Below are positions 60,369 to 64,000 of a stretch of 64,000 bases of DNA, one piece after another (positions within the stretch are counted from its first letter, which is position 1; every line of letters starts with the position of its first letter). The notes under the pieces are model-generated. The model was not told the DNA's origin. It made no database searches and saw only the letters and a program-made list of their open reading frames with translations. The translations under genes were made by a program, and so were the position numbers. The DNA lies in assembly GCF_000002235.5 (NCBI RefSeq), contig NW_022145561.1:484501-548500 (forward strand), written 5' to 3'. This DNA comes from Strongylocentrotus purpuratus. Taxonomy: Eukaryota > Echinodermata > Echinoidea > Camarodonta > Strongylocentrotidae.

Positions 60369-61102
60369 CAGGGGCGGGGATCCCGAGGGGTAGGGGATCG
60401 TCCCCTACTGGCGTAATGATGAGGGGGGAGCTTGGGGGCAGTTGCCCCCTAATAAAATTCAAACATGGTTTACTTCTAATTCGATACCAGTGATTTACAA
60501 ATGTTGGTGAAATGGCATGATTTTTCCCTGAACTTCCTGGGGTTCTGCCCCTTGGACCCCACCAAGGGCCCTAAGGCTTGCCCCTGGTTGATCATCTGAC
60601 GGTAATTAAATGCCTAAAAACCCTGAGCTTCCGGGGGTCCGCCCCTTGGACCCTACCAGGGGCCCTGGGCCTGAGGCGAGGCCCTGGTTGCTTATCTGAC
60701 CGTAATTATATGCCTAAAAACAATGAGCTTCCGGGGACTCCGTCCCCTGGACCCCAACAAGGGCCCTAAGTCGGGCCGTGGATGCTCATCTACCCGCTAT
60801 TAAATGCTTAAAACCCCGCCCCATGACCCCCGCCGGGGCTTTGCCCCTTGACCTCAAGCCAATTTACGCTCCACTTACTTCGCTCGCTTTGCTCTACCTG
60901 ACCGAAAACATTTCAGCCCCCCCCCCGCCCCCTTTTGAAAAACGTTCCGCGGGGCCTGCATTTACCATGTAAAAGTGGGTTTGTTTTTCTGCCCCCCCCC
61001 CCTCCAAAAAAAAACACAACAACACGTTTTTGCTCATTACTACACTGCTCCCCGTCCCTAGCATTTCTTCCCCCCGGTCATAAAAAGAAATCGCCGCTCC
61101 TG
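60369..61102. mobile_element. Nonautonomous hAT-like element, uninterrupted copy
   Basis: Ends CAGGGGCGGGGATC and AAATCGCCGCTCCTG; flanks ATGATGGA (60361-60368) and ATGATGAC (61103-61110) agree at 6 of 8 bases. The interior has three roughly 95-base repeats with GGACCC(C/T)A(C/A)C. Same family as 12175-14338. Confidence 0.7.
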
Positions 61103-61417
61103 ATGATGACGATGATTTTGAAAATGATGATGCTGATGGTGGTGAATAGTGATTAATGATGTCGATGAATGATCTTGAAGATGGTGGTGTTAATGATTGT
61201 GTTGATAATGATTTTTATGATGAAGAAGATAATGATTCATGAAGATGGTGGTGATGATCTTGAAGATAATGATTGATTATGATGAGGAAGAATAATGATG
61301 TTTACTTGAGATGGTGGTTATGTATGAATTAGGTTTGCTAGAAGAAAACATAAAGATTATGGTGGCCCTGTAATTATTTGTTGATGACGACTGGCTAAGA
61401 GTAAGAACAGTTATACA

Positions 61418-61580
61418 CAGGCGCGTACGCAGGGGGGGGGGGGGGGGTGTTTGGGGGGTTAACCCCCCTTTTGTATTTTTATGTGTACATGGCTGACCTA
61501 AAAAAGGCGACCTTACCACCCCCCCCCCCCCCCCCAACGGAGCAAAATGTCAAATTTTCAAATTTCAAAAAAAAAAAAAA
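61418..61580. mobile_element. Truncated hAT-like MITE (family of 18489-18821)
   Basis: Begins CAGGCGCGTACGCAGG, then long G and C runs, AACGGAGCAAAATGTC and an A run as in the other copy. No right end found. It breaks the a4-homologous sequence after ACAGTTATACA. Confidence 0.65.
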
Positions 61581-61674
61581 AAAGTGTCCTTTCTTTCAAC
61601 AGAATGCATAAGATTTGAACAATGTCATGTTAGTAAACTGGTCATTGGAATCCATTCTCGCATGCATGGGCGTA

Positions 61675-61730
61675 GATCTGTAATTGATACCTATTGAACA
61701 ATAGGTATTACGTAAGGATTGACGCCCATG
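61675..61730. mobile_element. 56-bp hairpin with 8-bp target-site duplication
   Basis: Ends CATGGGCGT and ACGCCCATG; core ATACCTATTG/CAATAGGTAT pairs. CTCGCATG stands exactly on both sides (61667-61674 and 61731-61738). An 8-bp duplication fits a hAT-type mobiliser. Confidence 0.75.
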
Positions 61731-63180
61731 CTCGCATGAGTGAACATATATAGCGAAATTGGGGGCATATGGCCATTCAAATGTTGATGAGCATTTCTAT
61801 CTTTTACAGTCAATTTAAAACAATGAAGAAGAAAACAAAACCCAATCACGAGAAACACTAACAGGAATGCCTCTTTACCGTACTTGTACAAACCATGCAG
61901 TTCTGAGACTACAGTTGACATCCCAGAGCTCTATATTCCTCGTTGTTTCTCATTCCTTGTTTTCATTATGGTTTCTTCTCTTTGTGTGTGCATTTTTCTT
62001 AATCAGACCGTTGTAACTTGGGACGGTTAAATGAATGTCCTCATCCAATCGTGAAAGTTCAGAACTTGATCTAAACACATTCCGTAATGTTAGGTCGACA
62101 AGCCATAGCACCAATTATTGTATGCGATTTGCATTCTGGCTATTGCATTGTAACGAGTCAATGAAATAATTTGTAACGAGGCACTTATCCCTTACTGTAC
62201 TCCGGGGGGGGGGGGGGGGGGCTTGGAGGCCACTCTCAGCTTTGAATTTTAAATAGCCGTTTCAGGGCTTAAAAAAACAACTTCAAGTCTTACGCATTTT
62301 GGTACCATTTTCGTTGAAATCTGATATACCTGTAGGGTATATAATATTAGTATGCGCATGTCATCAAAAAGTGCTGTAAAAGCATATATTATTTATGTAC
62401 AAGCAGAAATATGAATACAAGTTTAGATGTAGAATCATCAAATTGCCTTGATATGTTTCTCAAAGTAACTTGATGTATTCCAGAACAAAATGATACATTA
62501 CAAATAAAACAAAAAATATAATAGGAAGGAAAAAAGTACTTAAGAAAATGAAATGATGAATTTCGATATTTTTTTTTTTTGTCGGATATGAGCAGTGATA
62601 TGCAGATGGGTAGTGGAGAAATATTGTTCTACAGTGAGAAAGTGGGTGAAATTATTGTTTTTGGCTTTGCTCTCAGTGCCAAACCAGGGCTAAACATACT
62701 TTAGAAGTAAAAAAAATAATCACGTAATTTGCATTAATAATTTATACGATGCATTTTCAAACATCATAAAACTCATGAAACTTCATGATGAATATGAAAT
62801 GAAGGAAACCTTTATTCAAGATTCTTCACAAGTCTAGAGCCAAATATGTAGAGTATTCTGTAAAGTGCATAACATTAGCATTTTGCATAATTAATTAGGC
62901 TTTATCGACAAAAATTTGCATAGGCCTATTAGGAAAAAAATTCATATACCATCTTCGTCCTTAATACGTGAATATCTACACACGTGCAAATATTCGTGTT
63001 CATCGGACATTTGACGGCCGAGATCATGGGGGCACCCCGACCCCAGCCCCTCCCTCCCCCCTCCCCCAGTCAGAGAGAGGCCAAAAGATTTGGGCATCGG
63101 TTACATTTGATTACATACATAAATGGTCTATGTTGATGATGGCAGAGTATCAATTTTCCTCCAATTTAATATCATATCTT

Positions 63181-63982
63181 GTTGCAGTGGTGGATCCCTA
63201 TTGGCGGCGCAAAAAAAAGGAAGAAAAAAAGAGGAAGAAAAGAAGAGGAAAAAAAAGGAGAAGAGGAGAAGAAAAAAAGGAGAAGAGAAAAGAAAGGAGA
63301 AGGGAAAAGAAAAAGGAAGAGAAGAGAAAAGAGAAAAGAAAAGATAAAGAAGAAAGCCCAACTCCTCCCCCCCCCCCCCTCCCCCTCCCTCCCACTCCGG
63401 GGTCGGAGGGACCGAATTTGTGTTCCCAAAATTTCCGATAAAGAGTTACTTTTCACGCAACAAAGTCCGGCCCGTAATACACAAAAATCCGGCCCGTACT
63501 GACTTACACCGGAGATAGAGGGGTGCTTTCAAAGAGAGGGAACATACATGTGCGTACCCTATAGTAAGTGGGTGGGGGGGGGGGATTCGGTGAGAAAGGG
63601 GGAAAGACAAGGAAATGGCGCTAAGTGACAGTAACGACGAATAAGGGAGAACTGTAATCGGGAGATTTGGGGTCATTCCAGAAGGTTTGGCAAACGTTAT
63701 TGAATAGAGGGGGCCGGGCCGGCCGCATAAAATCTCGAGCCGCGGATTCAAAGTTAAACGTAAAAAACAGCCCCCTGCGCTACAAAGGTCATCACTCTTT
63801 AGTGAGAAATTTGAAAAGGGCACAATATTTTGGATGTCTTTTAAATAGAAGCTATATACTCTACAGTCAAATTTTAAATTAACGGTTGGGCCGCTTCATT
63901 ACTCTTATTTTGTCCTTTATTTGGATTCAGCTCATACCAACTCGCTCGTGTTTGTATTTGAACTCATGTTGGTAGTAATCAT
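63181..63982. other. Purine-rich tract and unassigned spacer
   Basis: CAGTGGTGGATCC (63185) could be a hAT-like end. A long AAG/GAA-rich purine run fills about 63210-63355, then C runs. CCGGCCCGTA recurs at about 63469 and 63492. Frames here are low complexity. No gene. Confidence 0.4.
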
Positions 63983-64000
63983 GGACAGGGGCGGCAATCC
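63983..64000 (+). mobile_element. Start of a third hAT-like element copy
   Basis: The window ends in CAGGGGCGGCAATCC, the left terminus of the family at 12175 and 60369; the rest lies beyond the window. Confidence 0.5.

Larger units (their letters stand above)
59696..63180 (+). repeat. a6 downstream block (copy of a4 block)
   Basis: Matches 44706-47230 in order, with two large insertions that the a4 block lacks (hAT-like element 60369-61102, MITE end from 61418) and the tiny hairpin at 61675-61730. Homology to the a4 block ends near 63180 at CAGTGGTGGATCC, itself a likely transposon end. No gene. Confidence 0.8.

Noticed and set aside
63128-63441. Lys/Glu/Arg-rich frames near the window end
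   Set aside because: Low-complexity purine tract; all frames are open for that reason.

Overview
The window is animal nuclear DNA, most probably from a sea urchin (echinoid). The evidence is a set of intron-bearing alpha-tubulin genes beginning [11 protein letters not shown], in a matrix of foldback elements, short hairpin DNA transposons (MITEs), tRNA-derived SINEs, truncated LINE copies, GA/GAT microsatellites and long G or C runs. The species cannot be fixed from sequence alone.

Layout: six alpha-tubulin genes lie head to tail on the + strand, here called a1 to a6: a1 (ATG 7302, stop ends 18075), a2 (22664-25505), a3 (33951-36399), a4 (41223-44519), a5 (48704-51169) and a6 (56822-59508). 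All share one plan: a TATA promoter, a first exon whose coding part is only the ATG, a second exon of about 223 bp ending after the first base of an Asp codon, then the rest. In a2 to a6 the rest is one exon of about 1.13 kb; a1 has one more intron. Genes a2, a3 and a4 each encode an intact 452-residue protein. Gene a1 encodes 459 residues and is the odd member: its lumenal loop has an 8-residue Gly/His-rich insertion and no Lys40. Genes a5 and a6 each carry one 1-bp deletion, so they are recent pseudogenes, frameshift alleles or assembly errors.

The genes a3 to a6 come from tandem duplication. The DNA downstream of a3, a4 and a6 is homologous over 2 to 3 kb, and the DNA upstream of a4 and a5 is homologous. 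Gene a6 is a mosaic: a2-like exon 2, a5-like intron 2 and start of exon 3, and a4-like 3' end including an a4-type broken tubulin exon piece in its 3'UTR. Coding exons are much more alike than introns and flanks, as expected from gene conversion plus purifying selection.

Between and inside the genes: a 1.28-kb foldback (1450-2727), a nonautonomous hAT-like element split by a LINE in a1 intron 2, a five-copy TTAA-flanked MITE family (one copy ends 21 bp before the a5 TATA box), a CACTA-like MITE with perfect 91-bp arms (32138-32351), two tiny MITEs with clear target duplications (4197-4274 and 61675-61730), and a 22-unit 87-bp polypurine satellite (52210-54150). I found no bacterial, viral, CRISPR or gene-cluster system. 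The new-looking material is the a1 loop variant, the mosaic and conversion history, and the MITE insertions.
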